43,030 bases of DNA from JAXGXJ01 sp050943595 (GCA_050943595.1 JBMNPM010000012.1:1-43030), one strand, 5' to 3'. Positions 16,433 to 24,348 are shown, counted from the stretch's first letter. Notes: generated by a model not told the origin, from the letters alone. Program-made: numbers and translations.

Positions 16433-16702
16433 GTGGGGGCAACGGCCGACGTGTTCGCCTGTCTTGACGGTCGGCCTTTGGACACTATTGATATTACTAC
16501 TATGGGTGTGACGCCGATATGTGGTTTTATGATGGGCAGTCGCATGGGCGAACTCAACTCGGCCGCAAACGAGGTCGGCGCCGGGGTCGTCAGCAGAACA
16601 GGGAGCTCCTGCACGGTGCGCGTGATCTACACCAGCGAGGAGTTGATGATCCCCCGGCGCAGCTGTCCAGTGATGTGCTGTCCAGTGATGTGTGGTGACT
16701 GA
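16433..16702 (+). CDS. hypothetical small protein with Cys-rich repeated end
   Basis: An 89-codon frame starting GTG, lying between the ferredoxin and MBL genes and ending in TGATG overlap with the MBL start, the usual sign of translational coupling. No family is recognised. The middle (ITTMGVTPICGFMMGSRMGE) is Gly/Met rich. The end, CPVMCCPVMCGD, arises from a perfect 15-bp tandem duplication at 16663-16692. The spacing and coupling argue for a gene; the lack of a clear ribosome-binding site and of any relatives I can recall argue against it. Confidence 0.35.
   Translation: MGATADVFACLDGRPLDTIDITTMGVTPICGFMMGSRMGELNSAANEVGAGVVSRTGSSCTVRVIYTSEELMIPRRSCPVMCCPVMCGD
16663..16692. repeat. perfect 15-bp tandem direct repeat
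   Basis: CTGTCCAGTGATGTG occurs twice without a gap, at 16663-16677 and 16678-16692, ending nine bases before the MBL-fold gene start. It is in frame with the small upstream ORF, where it doubles CPVMC. It looks like a recent slippage duplication or a protein-binding repeat. Confidence 0.9.
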
Positions 16703-17394
16703 TGGCGGAACCGGTAACCGAGCACGTTTATCGCGTCGACGTAGGCGCGCTGGATGTGTATCTCATCGTGATCTCCGAGGGGATCACGCTCATTGATGCC
16801 GGCTTCCCCGGCACGATGGCGATCATCGAGGAAGTAGTGCACTCGCTGGGGTATTCGGCCGATGAGGTCCACGATATCCTGATCACCCACTGTCATCCCG
16901 ACCATGCCGCCGGTCTGGCCGAGGTGAAGCGGGGCACGGGGGCGAAGGTGTGGATGCATCCGGCGGATGCGGAACTCGTCAGGATCGGGCAGGCGTTTCG
17001 GCCGTATCAGATCTCGCCCGGTGAGCACAATCGCATATTTGTCGAGGAAGTCATAAGCCGGTCGCCGGAGACCTTTGAGCCTGTGTCCGTCGATCACGAA
17101 GTGGAGCCGGGAAAGGATATCCCTGTGGCCGGCGGCATAAGAGCCATTGCAACGCCGGGACATACGGCCGGACACCTTGCCTTTCTCTGGCCTGGTGATG
17201 GAGGGGTGCTGTTCGTAGGTGATGCAGCCAAAAACGAACGCTGCCTCGAACCGGCGCCCATCTATGAGGACTTCAGCCGAGGTCTAGAGAGTCTGCGCGG
17301 ATTGGCTGCCTACGAATTCGAGGTGGTCTGTTTTTCGCATGGCGCGCCCTTGGTGGGTGAGGCCTCGCAGGAATTCAGACGTTGCTGGGCGTGA
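16702..17394 (+). CDS. MBL-fold metallo-hydrolase
   Basis: A 230-residue metallo-beta-lactamase-fold hydrolase binding two metals. The motifs are ITHCHPDHAAG (HxHxDH, about residues 60-70), TPGHTAGH (second metal His), LFVGDAA (bridging Asp) and CFSHGAPL (last His). The general layout is that of glyoxalase II-like and thioesterase-like hydrolases. It lacks the flavodiiron C-terminal domain. The gene overlaps the small upstream ORF by one base and follows the molybdopterin enzyme and ferredoxin genes, so it may act on the same pathway. Its substrate cannot be inferred. A glyoxalase II role for methylglyoxal detoxification is possible given mgsA, but mgsA is 5 kb away. Confidence 0.85.
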   Translation: MAEPVTEHVYRVDVGALDVYLIVISEGITLIDAGFPGTMAIIEEVVHSLGYSADEVHDILITHCHPDHAAGLAEVKRGTGAKVWMHPADAELVRIGQAFRPYQISPGEHNRIFVEEVISRSPETFEPVSVDHEVEPGKDIPVAGGIRAIATPGHTAGHLAFLWPGDGGVLFVGDAAKNERCLEPAPIYEDFSRGLESLRGLAAYEFEVVCFSHGAPLVGEASQEFRRCWA

Positions 17395-17502
17395 TCACAA
17401 AAAAGGGGGGCGGTGTGTTACGGGAGCCGCCGCAGGATCGCACCAAAGGCGCTTGCGTTTCTGGGGTCGGCATGAACAAAGGGGATTCAAAGGAGGATCA
17501 GC

Positions 17503-19884
17503 GTGAGTACTACACCTCAACCCCTCGAACCGGCCGAACTCGAACACATGGATGCCTACTGGCGTGCGGCTAACTACCTATCCGTAGGTCAGATCTACCT
17601 CAAGGACAACCCTCTTCTTCGTCGCCCCCTACAGCGCGAAGACATCAAGACGCGACTCCTGGGGCACTGGGGCACCTGTCCGGGTCTCAACCTCTTGTAC
17701 GTTCATCTCAATCGGCTGATAACCGCCCGCGATCTGAACATCATCTACGTGTGCGGTCCTGGTCATGGGGGGCCGGCTCTGGTTGCCAACGTCTATCTCG
17801 AGGGTACCTACAGCGAATACTATCCGAATGTTTCGAAGGATGAGAAAGGTCTGCGCCGGCTCTTCAAGCAGTTCTCGTTTCCAGGCGGGATACCCAGCCA
17901 CGTGGCTGCTGAGACGCCTGGTTCGATAAACGAGGGCGGGGAGCTCGGATACTCGCTTTCACATGCGTACGGGGCGGTATTCGACAACCCCGACCTCGTC
18001 GCCTGTTGCGTCATCGGCGACGGCGAGGCCGAGACCGGGGCTTTGGCAGCCTCCTGGCAGTCCAACAAGTTCCTGGATCCGACCCGAGACGGCGCGGTGC
18101 TGCCAATCCTCCACCTAAACGGTTACAAGATCGCAAATCCGACCATCTTTGCCCGCGTGCCGCGGGATGAGCTGGCCGACTATCTCCGGGGGTGTGGGCA
18201 CACGCCCTACTTCGTGGAAGGTGACGATCCTGCCGCTGTGCACCAGCTTTTGGCCGCCACCTTGGACCAGGCCTTCGACGAGATCAAAGAATGTCAACGT
18301 CGGGCCCGCGTTGATGGGGTCAGCGAGCGACCAGCGTGGCCGGCGATCGTCTTGGTGACGCCGAAAGGGTGGACGGGCCCGAAGCTGGTGGATGGGTTGC
18401 CGGTGGAGGGTACCTTCCGGTCGCATCAAGTCCCCTTCTCTGACATGACCGAAGTACATGTCCGGTTGCTTGAGGAGTGGATGCGCAGCTACAGACCGGA
18501 GGAGTTGTTCGACGACAAAGGGACGTTCAGGTCCGAACTGGCTGCACTGGCTCCTAGCGGAGCAAGGCGCATGGGGGACAACCCGCACGCCAACGGTGGG
18601 CCGCTCGTCAAGGACCTCGAGCTCCCCGATTTCCGCGATTACGCCGTCGATGTACCCGAGCCGGGGGGAAGCACCGACCAGGCGACCAAGGTGATGGCCG
18701 GATTCCTTGCCGAGACGATGCGTCTCAACATGGACACGAGTAACTTCCGGGTCTTCGGTCCTGACGAGACGCGGTCGAACCGTCTGGACGCCGTTCTCGA
18801 GGTGACGCCACGTACGTGGGTCGCTGAGATCGTACCCGGCGACGATCGGCTCTCTCCGGACGGCCGTGTCATGGAGATCCTCAGCGAGCAGACCATCCAA
18901 GGATGGCTGGAAGGCTATCTCTTGACCGGCCGCCACGGTTTTTTCTCGTGTTACGAGGCCTTCATACACATCATCGCCTCCATGTTCAACCAGCACGCCA
19001 AGTGGCTCGATGTGAGCCGCAGTATCGCCTGGCGTCGCCCCGTGCCCTCCCTGAACTACCTCCTCACCTCGCATGTGTGGCGCCAAGACCACAACGGCTT
19101 CTCGCACCAAGACCCAGGATTCGTCGACCACGTCCTCACCAAGAAGGCGGACGTGGTGCGTGTCTACTTCCCCCCCGACGCCAACACTCTTCTGTGTGTC
19201 ACGGACGTCTGCATGCGCAGCCGGAATCTGGTGAACGTCATCGTCGCAGGCAAGCAGCTCCAGCCGCAGTGGCTCGACATGCCTTCGGCCATCCGCCACT
19301 GCTCATCAGGGCTTGGTATTTGGAAGTGGGCCGGCAACGACGAGGGCGAGGAGCCCGACGTGGTCATGGCTTGTGCCGGCGACGTGCCCACTATGGAGAC
19401 CCTTGCGGCGGTCGATTTCCTGCGCGCCCACCTTCCCGATCTCAAGATCAGGGTGGTGAACGTTGTGGATCTCATGGCCCTGCAACCTAGAGAGGAGCAC
19501 CCCAACGGTCTCTCCGACCGTGACTTCGACAGTCTGTTCACCGTCGACCGACCTATCATCTTCGCCTACCATGGCTATCCGTGGCTCATCCACAGGCTCA
19601 CCTACAGGCGCACCAATCATTGTAATCTCCACGTGCGCGGCTACAAAGAGGAGGGCACTACGACCACGCCCTTCGACATGACGGTCCGCAATGATATGGA
19701 TCGGTTCAGTTTGGCTCGCGATGTGATCGACCGAGTGCCCCAGCTAGGCCGGCGTGCTGCCTACGTGCGTCAGATGGTGCGCGACCTGCACGTCGACCAC
19801 GGCGAGTACATCCGCGAGGTGGGGGATGACATGCCGCTGGTCAAAGACTGGGTCTGGGGCTACTACAGGGAGCGGTCATGGTGA
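17503..19884 (+). CDS. xfp: xylulose-5-phosphate/fructose-6-phosphate phosphoketolase
   Basis: Thiamine diphosphate enzyme that splits xylulose 5-phosphate (often also fructose 6-phosphate) with phosphate into acetyl phosphate and a shorter sugar phosphate. It is 793 residues long, normal for the family. Landmarks are LLGHWGTCPGLN, YVCGPGHGGPALVA (about 80-95), SFPGGIPSHVAAETPGSINEGGELGYSLSHAYGAVFDNP, the ThDP site GDGEAETG...W.SNKFLDP (about 171-190), HLNGYKIANPT, and in the second half GRHGFFSCYEAF and SHVWRQDHNGFSHQDPGF. The GTG start has a near-perfect AAAGGAGG seven bases upstream, which suggests strong translation. Acetyl phosphate could give ATP through acetate kinase, encoded elsewhere if present. 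Confidence 0.96.
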   Translation: MSTTPQPLEPAELEHMDAYWRAANYLSVGQIYLKDNPLLRRPLQREDIKTRLLGHWGTCPGLNLLYVHLNRLITARDLNIIYVCGPGHGGPALVANVYLEGTYSEYYPNVSKDEKGLRRLFKQFSFPGGIPSHVAAETPGSINEGGELGYSLSHAYGAVFDNPDLVACCVIGDGEAETGALAASWQSNKFLDPTRDGAVLPILHLNGYKIANPTIFARVPRDELADYLRGCGHTPYFVEGDDPAAVHQLLAATLDQAFDEIKECQRRARVDGVSERPAWPAIVLVTPKGWTGPKLVDGLPVEGTFRSHQVPFSDMTEVHVRLLEEWMRSYRPEELFDDKGTFRSELAALAPSGARRMGDNPHANGGPLVKDLELPDFRDYAVDVPEPGGSTDQATKVMAGFLAETMRLNMDTSNFRVFGPDETRSNRLDAVLEVTPRTWVAEIVPGDDRLSPDGRVMEILSEQTIQGWLEGYLLTGRHGFFSCYEAFIHIIASMFNQHAKWLDVSRSIAWRRPVPSLNYLLTSHVWRQDHNGFSHQDPGFVDHVLTKKADVVRVYFPPDANTLLCVTDVCMRSRNLVNVIVAGKQLQPQWLDMPSAIRHCSSGLGIWKWAGNDEGEEPDVVMACAGDVPTMETLAAVDFLRAHLPDLKIRVVNVVDLMALQPREEHPNGLSDRDFDSLFTVDRPIIFAYHGYPWLIHRLTYRRTNHCNLHVRGYKEEGTTTTPFDMTVRNDMDRFSLARDVIDRVPQLGRRAAYVRQMVRDLHVDHGEYIREVGDDMPLVKDWVWGYYRERSW

Positions 19885-19959
19885 TTGTGAAGAGAGAGGG
19901 GGCGTATACCGCTACCCTGAAGGTGTTGCCCGAGCCCTTCGCCGGACGGTAATAGGCGC

Positions 19960-20790
19960 ATGGTCCAAGTAATCCTCCTCGCAGTGGTGGGTTTTGCAGG
20001 GGGAGTGTTTGGGGCGATGGTTGGCCTCGGTGGAGGCGTCTTCATTATCCCGGCGCTCAGCCTGTTCTTGGATGTTCCCATCCACAATGCCATAGCCGCG
20101 AGCCTCGTCGGCGTGGTGGCCACCTCTACCACTGGCTCTATCTCCTACCTCAGACAGGGGTTGGCCAATGTGCGCTTGGGCATGACCATGGAGACCGGAC
20201 TGACTCTGGGAGCGCTCACAGGGGGGATGGTGGGGACTGTTTTGGGGCGGGAGGTGTTGAGCGGTATCTTCGGCGGTGTGATGGTGATGGTAGCCGTCTA
20301 CATGGGGATCAGCCGGCGTACTTCACCTCCCGAACCGGCCGAGGATGTGGCGCTTGGTCGTCTGGGCGGCGTCTACTATGACGCCGGACTGGGCCGGGAG
20401 GTCCGCTACCGGGTCAGGCGTCTGCCGCTGGGGGTGGTTACCGCCCTGGTGGCCGGCAACGTGTCCGGTCTGCTCGGGGTGGGCGGCGGCTTTCTCACTG
20501 TTCCGGTCATGCGCATGGGGATGGGTATACCCATGAGGGCGGCGGTGTCCACGAGCAGCTTCATGCTGGGGGTGACGGCTTGTACGGGAGCGGTGGTCTA
20601 CTTCGTTCGCGGGCTGGTTGACCCAGTGGTGACGGTGCCCGTCGTCCTCGGAGTCGTCGCCGGCGCCTTTCTCGGCTCAAGGTTGGCGGTCAAAGTGAGG
20701 AGTTCTGTCTTGGCCGTTGCTTTGGCTGTGGTGTTATTCGTGCTGTCGTTGCAGATGATACTGGCTGCTGCAGGGATTGATCTGCGATGA
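19960..20790 (+). CDS. TauE/SafE-family sulfite/anion exporter
   Basis: A 276-residue polytopic membrane protein of the TSUP family. The repeated family motifs are visible: VVGFAGGVFGAMVGLGGGVFIIPALSLFLDVP at the N-terminus and ALVAGNVSGLLGVGGGFLTVPVMRMGMGIPMRAAVSTSSFM in the second half (GxGGG...P pairs). About eight transmembrane segments are likely, with a loop at about residues 115-150. Relatives carry sulfite, sulfoacetate or other small anions. The stop overlaps the DUF1634 gene by four bases, a common pairing. The substrate is unknown; no sulfur-metabolism genes are seen in the window. Confidence 0.85.
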   Translation: MVQVILLAVVGFAGGVFGAMVGLGGGVFIIPALSLFLDVPIHNAIAASLVGVVATSTTGSISYLRQGLANVRLGMTMETGLTLGALTGGMVGTVLGREVLSGIFGGVMVMVAVYMGISRRTSPPEPAEDVALGRLGGVYYDAGLGREVRYRVRRLPLGVVTALVAGNVSGLLGVGGGFLTVPVMRMGMGIPMRAAVSTSSFMLGVTACTGAVVYFVRGLVDPVVTVPVVLGVVAGAFLGSRLAVKVRSSVLAVALAVVLFVLSLQMILAAAGIDLR

Positions 20791-21152
20791 AGCCTTCTCC
20801 CGGCCGTGCTGCATCTGATATCCGCTCGACCAAGGCGCTCTCTCAGCTTCTGCTCGCGGGACTCAGCCTGGCCGTGGTCCTACTGCTGGTCGGTGTGGCT
20901 CTCGTTTTGGTCGGGCGTGGAGTCTCTGTCCCCAGGGAGAGTTCACTCGCTGGTCTGCCCGCTTCTGTAGCCGCCCTTGAGCCCGGTGGCTTCTTCAACC
21001 TAGGGCTGCTCATCCTACTGGCCACTCCTGCTGCGCGGGTGGTTGCTCTTCTGGTCGCCTTCGCCCGCCGCAGGATGTGGGTCTTTACAGCGGTCGCCTT
21101 TGTGGTGTTGGCGGTGCTGGTAGGTAGCGGATATCTGGGGCTACGCCTGTGA
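20787..21152 (+). CDS. DUF1634 membrane protein
   Basis: A 121-residue protein with three predicted transmembrane segments (about residues 20-43, 67-90 and 95-118). The family pattern SQLLLAGLSLAVVLLLVGVALVL is present at the start, then GGFFNLGLLILLATPAARVVALLVAFARRR in the middle. DUF1634 genes are regularly next to TauE/SafE transporters and may form a small partner subunit. It overlaps the exporter gene (ATGA), so the two are co-translated. A weak hairpin (CACGGC at 21157 with GCCGTG at 21174) follows the stop, facing the convergent regulator gene. Confidence 0.8.
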   Translation: MKPSPGRAASDIRSTKALSQLLLAGLSLAVVLLLVGVALVLVGRGVSVPRESSLAGLPASVAALEPGGFFNLGLLILLATPAARVVALLVAFARRRMWVFTAVAFVVLAVLVGSGYLGLRL

Positions 21153-21213
21153 GATGCACGGCGAAGCTGCAGGGCCGTGATGCCGTCACCTGCCGGGGGG
21201 GAGGGGGTCTCTT

Positions 21214-22806
21214 CTAGTCTACTAGGCTGGGTCTTGGAACGGATACTGTTGAGCCGCCCAGCTTCTGCCCCAGGACCCACTGCTCTAGGGCTTCAGCTAC
21301 ACCGTCACGCAGATTCGATGAGGTGATCACATCGGCCGCCGCCTTGGTGACCGGGTCGGCATTCCCCATGGCGACCCCGATACCTGCCCACAGCAGGAGT
21401 GTCGCGTCGCTCTCATGGTCACCAATGCCCATGGTCTGCTCTGCCGGGATCTGCATCTGGCGGGCCAAGCGCTGGGCCATAGCTACCTTAGAGGCATCTA
21501 TGGAAGTGACGTCTATGAATCCGGGGGCCGACTCGTGGATGGCGACGTACTCACCGAGGGATCGCCTCAGGACGGCGAGTGCCGCCGTCTGGTCATTCTT
21601 CGATAAGTCGCGTAGGTCGACATAGACTTTATCGATCAACTCTTCCGAGCCAAGGATCTCGTCGATGTCCCCCATTCCCGGTGCTGCGGTGTCCCGGCGG
21701 TTCACCCGTTCCAGGAGGTCGGTACTGAGCGTGTCGGCAAAGTACTCATCGTCACTTTCGATACTGACGGCGGCTCCCACCTCTCGTCCCACCGTCACCA
21801 CTTCTGCTGCGAGCGCAGGATCGAGAGGGATGTGATCCAGTCCGGCGCCTGTCTGCAGGTTCCACAGGAGGGCCCCGTTGCAGGCAATGACGGGGCTTCG
21901 CAGGCCGAGCTGCTGATGGAAGGGATGGATCGCACGCGCCGGTCGTGATGAGACCAACACGATGTCCACTCCGGCCTCACGCACGGTTGCGATAGTGCGT
22001 CTGGCCCGCTCGCTAATACGTCTGGGTTCGGCGAGCAGTGTGCCGTCGAGGTTGATAAAGATCAGGCGGATCACCCGTCCCGTCCCTACCATCTGTGCCA
22101 GTCCGCGGGCGACGTAGTCGAGATGACGGCGCATGGCATCCCGTGCCTTCTGCTCGCTGCCGGAGCGTATCGCCTGTCTGATCTCATCATGTTGCTGCTG
22201 CAGAGAGGCTGCTCCTCCCGGTTCTGCGTAGTAGGCAGCCAGGACGGCGGCCATGTGGTCATGCAGGAGTTCCACCGGCTCTTTGATGACCTGCTCGATG
22301 AGGGGGTTATGGGTTGCTGCAGCGATGGCGGCGTGAAAAGAGATGTCTGTTTCGGCTGTGAGCGACTCTTCCGACTCGGTGACCAGGTCAGAGAGGCGGC
22401 GTAGATCCTCGAGAGTCGCGCGGCGGGCCGCCAGGCCGGCAGCCTCGATCTCGACGGCGCTTCTCACCTCCATTAACTCGGTGATACGTTCAGCTCCCTG
22501 GCCCAGCTGGGACGATAGGGTGGCTGCAAATTGGGGGCTGGGCAGACCGGCCACTGTCGTGCCCTGCGCTCCTCGACCCGTCACCAGAAGTCCTTGGGCC
22601 TTCAGTTCACGCAGTGCCTCTCTGACCGCCGGGCGCCCTACGCCAAGTTGGCGTGCTAGGTTGCGTTCGGATGGGATGCGGTCACCAGGCTTGAAGTCAC
22701 CGCATTCGATGAGGTGGCGAAGCTGATCGGCCACCTGGTCGGCCACTGTACGAGGCGTGATGGGCGTGAGTCGGTCGGTCTTTCGGTGCTCGTGATCCAT
22801 CATCAT
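21214..22806 (-). CDS. GntR/FCD transcription regulator fused to a HAD (Cof-type) domain with degraded catalytic motifs
   Basis: A 530-residue fusion. Residues about 15-85 form a GntR winged helix (DQLRHLIECGDFKPGDRIPSERNLARQLGVGRPAVREALRELKAQGLL). About 95-235 form an FCD ligand domain of the FadR subfamily. About 245-520 form a HAD-IIB (Cof-like) phosphatase fold. Motif I reads FINLDGTLL: the nucleophilic Asp is Asn252, while the second Asp (D254) remains. Motif II is LVSSRP, motif III has Lys in DASKVAMAQ, and motif IV reads GDHESD (462-467) in place of GDxxND. The HAD part therefore probably binds but does not hydrolyse a phosphate compound. The ATGATGATG start follows GGGGGG. A 6-bp inverted repeat lies 31 bases upstream. 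Confidence 0.85.
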   Translation of the reverse strand: MMMDHEHRKTDRLTPITPRTVADQVADQLRHLIECGDFKPGDRIPSERNLARQLGVGRPAVREALRELKAQGLLVTGRGAQGTTVAGLPSPQFAATLSSQLGQGAERITELMEVRSAVEIEAAGLAARRATLEDLRRLSDLVTESEESLTAETDISFHAAIAAATHNPLIEQVIKEPVELLHDHMAAVLAAYYAEPGGAASLQQQHDEIRQAIRSGSEQKARDAMRRHLDYVARGLAQMVGTGRVIRLIFINLDGTLLAEPRRISERARRTIATVREAGVDIVLVSSRPARAIHPFHQQLGLRSPVIACNGALLWNLQTGAGLDHIPLDPALAAEVVTVGREVGAAVSIESDDEYFADTLSTDLLERVNRRDTAAPGMGDIDEILGSEELIDKVYVDLRDLSKNDQTAALAVLRRSLGEYVAIHESAPGFIDVTSIDASKVAMAQRLARQMQIPAEQTMGIGDHESDATLLLWAGIGVAMGNADPVTKAAADVITSSNLRDGVAEALEQWVLGQKLGGSTVSVPRPSLVD

Positions 22807-22836
22807 CCCCCCGTGATGTTGATGTTATGCTGAAAC

Positions 22837-22861
22837 GTGTTAATAGGTATGAAGGTAACAC
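22837..22861. promoter_or_regulatory. candidate operator upstream of the GntR-HAD gene
   Basis: GTGTTA (22837-22842) and TAACAC (22856-22861) form a perfect 6-bp inverted repeat with a 13-base spacer, 31 bases upstream of the regulator start. Dimeric GntR-type regulators bind such palindromes and often control their own gene. The spacing is longer than the usual FadR site, so two half-sites on nearly the same helix face are also possible. Confidence 0.45.
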
Positions 22862-22904
22862 CATCTGTCGGCTCGCTGCAACCTCCCGTGTTCGGCTCAC
22901 CTCG

Positions 22905-23642
22905 TCAACTCTCTGACACGACTGCCAATTGGTCGCGTTTATCTTTTCGCTTCTGGGCGAGCCGCGCCAACCATATACCGAACTCATACAGAAGGATGAG
23001 GGGTATGAGCATAAGGGCCATACTCACGGGATCCTGGCTGGGGGTGAAAACCATGGCGACAATCGCTTCGACCAGGATCGCGTATTTTCGTACCTTTTTC
23101 ATTTTCTGGTGGTTGACGATTCCGGCCCAGGAGAGCAGCATCATGACGAGTGGAAGCAGGAAGACAAGCCCGAAGGCCAGGAGGAACATCGAGACGAAAT
23201 TGATATAACGCTCAGCCTGCAGTAGCTGATTGAACAAGTCTCCGCCGTAGCCGATCATGAACCTCAGCCCTACCGGCAGCACGATGAAGTAGCCGAAGGC
23301 GACTCCGGCCAAGAAAAGGGCCGTCGTGGATAGTACATAAGGGACGGTGCTCCTTTTCTCATTCTCGTAGAGCGCCGGCATGATAAAGGCCCAGAACTGG
23401 TAGATGATAAAGGGTAGTGAGATGATGAGTCCGGCGTAGATAGACACTTTTAGAACGTTCATGAATGCTTCAGTAACGCCGAGAGTAGTCAACTGATGGA
23501 CCTGGGTGTCCTTTAGGGGCCGGAGGAGTACGAAGAAGACCCACTTCTTCTCGATGAAGGCGACGATCATGCAGATGACGACCACGATGGCGATGTACGT
23601 GATGCGCCGACGCAACTCACCGAGGTGCCCCATGAGGGGCAT
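22905..23642 (-). CDS. tatC: Sec-independent protein translocase TatC
   Basis: Core receptor of the twin-arginine export system in the inner membrane. It is 245 residues with six predicted transmembrane segments. Family motifs include PLMGHLGELRRRI at the N-terminus, SLPFIIYQFWAFIMPALYENEKR (F and P, E of the signal-binding face), FGYFIVLPVGLRF, and late segments VEAIVAMVFTPSQDPVSM. TatA or TatB is not next to it. The ATG at 23642 has only a weak upstream site. The frame is open for 12 more codons back to a TGA, and a CTG at 23666 has GGAGG five bases upstream, so a start eight codons earlier is possible. Confidence 0.93.
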   Translation of the reverse strand: MPLMGHLGELRRRITYIAIVVVICMIVAFIEKKWVFFVLLRPLKDTQVHQLTTLGVTEAFMNVLKVSIYAGLIISLPFIIYQFWAFIMPALYENEKRSTVPYVLSTTALFLAGVAFGYFIVLPVGLRFMIGYGGDLFNQLLQAERYINFVSMFLLAFGLVFLLPLVMMLLSWAGIVNHQKMKKVRKYAILVEAIVAMVFTPSQDPVSMALMLIPLILLYEFGIWLARLAQKRKDKRDQLAVVSES

Positions 23643-23882
23643 CTCTTTGGCTGGGTCTTTACTCAGCGGATCCTCCGGTCATGAGCTACTATTCCTCGTG
23701 GACCGACCGTGCAGCAGGTATTCGAATATCTCTCGATGGAGGTACCCTGCTGGCCGGATCATACCTACAGCCGTGCGTAGTATAGCCCAGAGCCGGCTTC
23801 GTGGAGACGGGACCGTACGGGTCGAAAGAGGGCCGTTGACGTCCGACCGGGCCGTTGGCTATTGCTCTGCAACTGATATTCG

Positions 23883-23902
23883 GCCGCATATTGCCGCATA
23901 TT
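23883..23902. repeat. tandem 10-bp repeat in the nuo leader
   Basis: GCCGCATATT occurs twice in a row (23883-23892 and 23893-23902), one helical turn apart, about 73 bases upstream of nuoA. A 10-bp period places both copies on one face of the DNA, as at binding sites of tandem-acting regulators. No exact promoter could be fixed; TTGACG at 23836 is followed only by a weak -10. Confidence 0.5.
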
Positions 23903-23930
23903 GGATGATATTTAGCATATGAATTGGCGA

Positions 23931-23950
23931 ACCCTCTTGAAAAAGGGGGT
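23931..23950 (+). promoter_or_regulatory. hairpin with GAAA tetraloop in the nuoA 5' leader
   Basis: ACCCTCTT (23931-23938), GAAA loop, AAGGGGGT (23943-23950) form an 8-bp stem with one G-T pair and a GNRA tetraloop, ending 24 bases before the nuoA start. There is no T-tract after it, so it is unlikely to be a simple terminator. It may stabilise the mRNA or affect translation. Confidence 0.5.
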
Positions 23951-23974
23951 GCAGGACGTGATAAGGTAGGTTCC

Positions 23975-24343
23975 ATGGTCAACGAGACAATCGATTTCGT
24001 AATCCAATTCGCTCTCATGTTCGCCATCGGCGCGGTCATGGCGGTGGCGTTTATCGCCATCTCACATCTGCTGAGTCCGACCAGCCGTAACCCCAACAAG
24101 GGCGAGCCGTACGAGTGTGGCGTGGTCCCCAAGGCCGACGCCCGTGCTCCGTTCAATGTGCACTACTACATCGTGGCCGTTTTGTTCGTTCTTTTCGATC
24201 TTGAAGCCGTCTTCATCTATCCCTGGGCCATCTCCCTCCGCGCCTTAGGCACTGCGGCCCTATTTGAGATGCTCGTGTTCATCGCCATCCTGTTTGTCGG
24301 TCTCATATATGCGTGGAAGCAAGGTGTTCTCGATTGGGAATAA
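23975..24343 (+). CDS. nuoA: complex I subunit NuoA
   Basis: Membrane subunit of respiratory complex I near the quinone site and the link to the hydrophilic arm. It is 122 residues with three transmembrane segments. The family signature is present: LLSPTSRNPNKGEPYECGV (with the conserved Cys of the TMH1-2 loop), NVHYYIVAVLFVLFDLEAVFIYPWA (Asp/Glu of TMH2). The frame is open to 23924, but the ATG at 23975 with AAGGTAGG just upstream is the right start. It is the first of eleven consecutive nuo genes; nuoB starts five bases after its stop. Confidence 0.95.
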   Translation: MVNETIDFVIQFALMFAIGAVMAVAFIAISHLLSPTSRNPNKGEPYECGVVPKADARAPFNVHYYIVAVLFVLFDLEAVFIYPWAISLRALGTAALFEMLVFIAILFVGLIYAWKQGVLDWE

Positions 24344-24348
24344 GTGGC

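Noticed and set aside
18115..19299. 394-codon minus-strand frame inside the phosphoketolase gene
   Set aside because: Antisense shadow of a highly conserved enzyme; no domains in its translation.
21157..21179. CACGGC/GCCGTG hairpin between the convergent DUF1634 and GntR-HAD genes as a terminator
   Set aside because: The loop is 11 bases and there is no T-tract on either strand, so it was only mentioned with the DUF1634 gene.
23836..23865. TTGACG followed by CTATTG as a possible nuo promoter
   Set aside because: The -10 part is too far from consensus to support a promoter feature.
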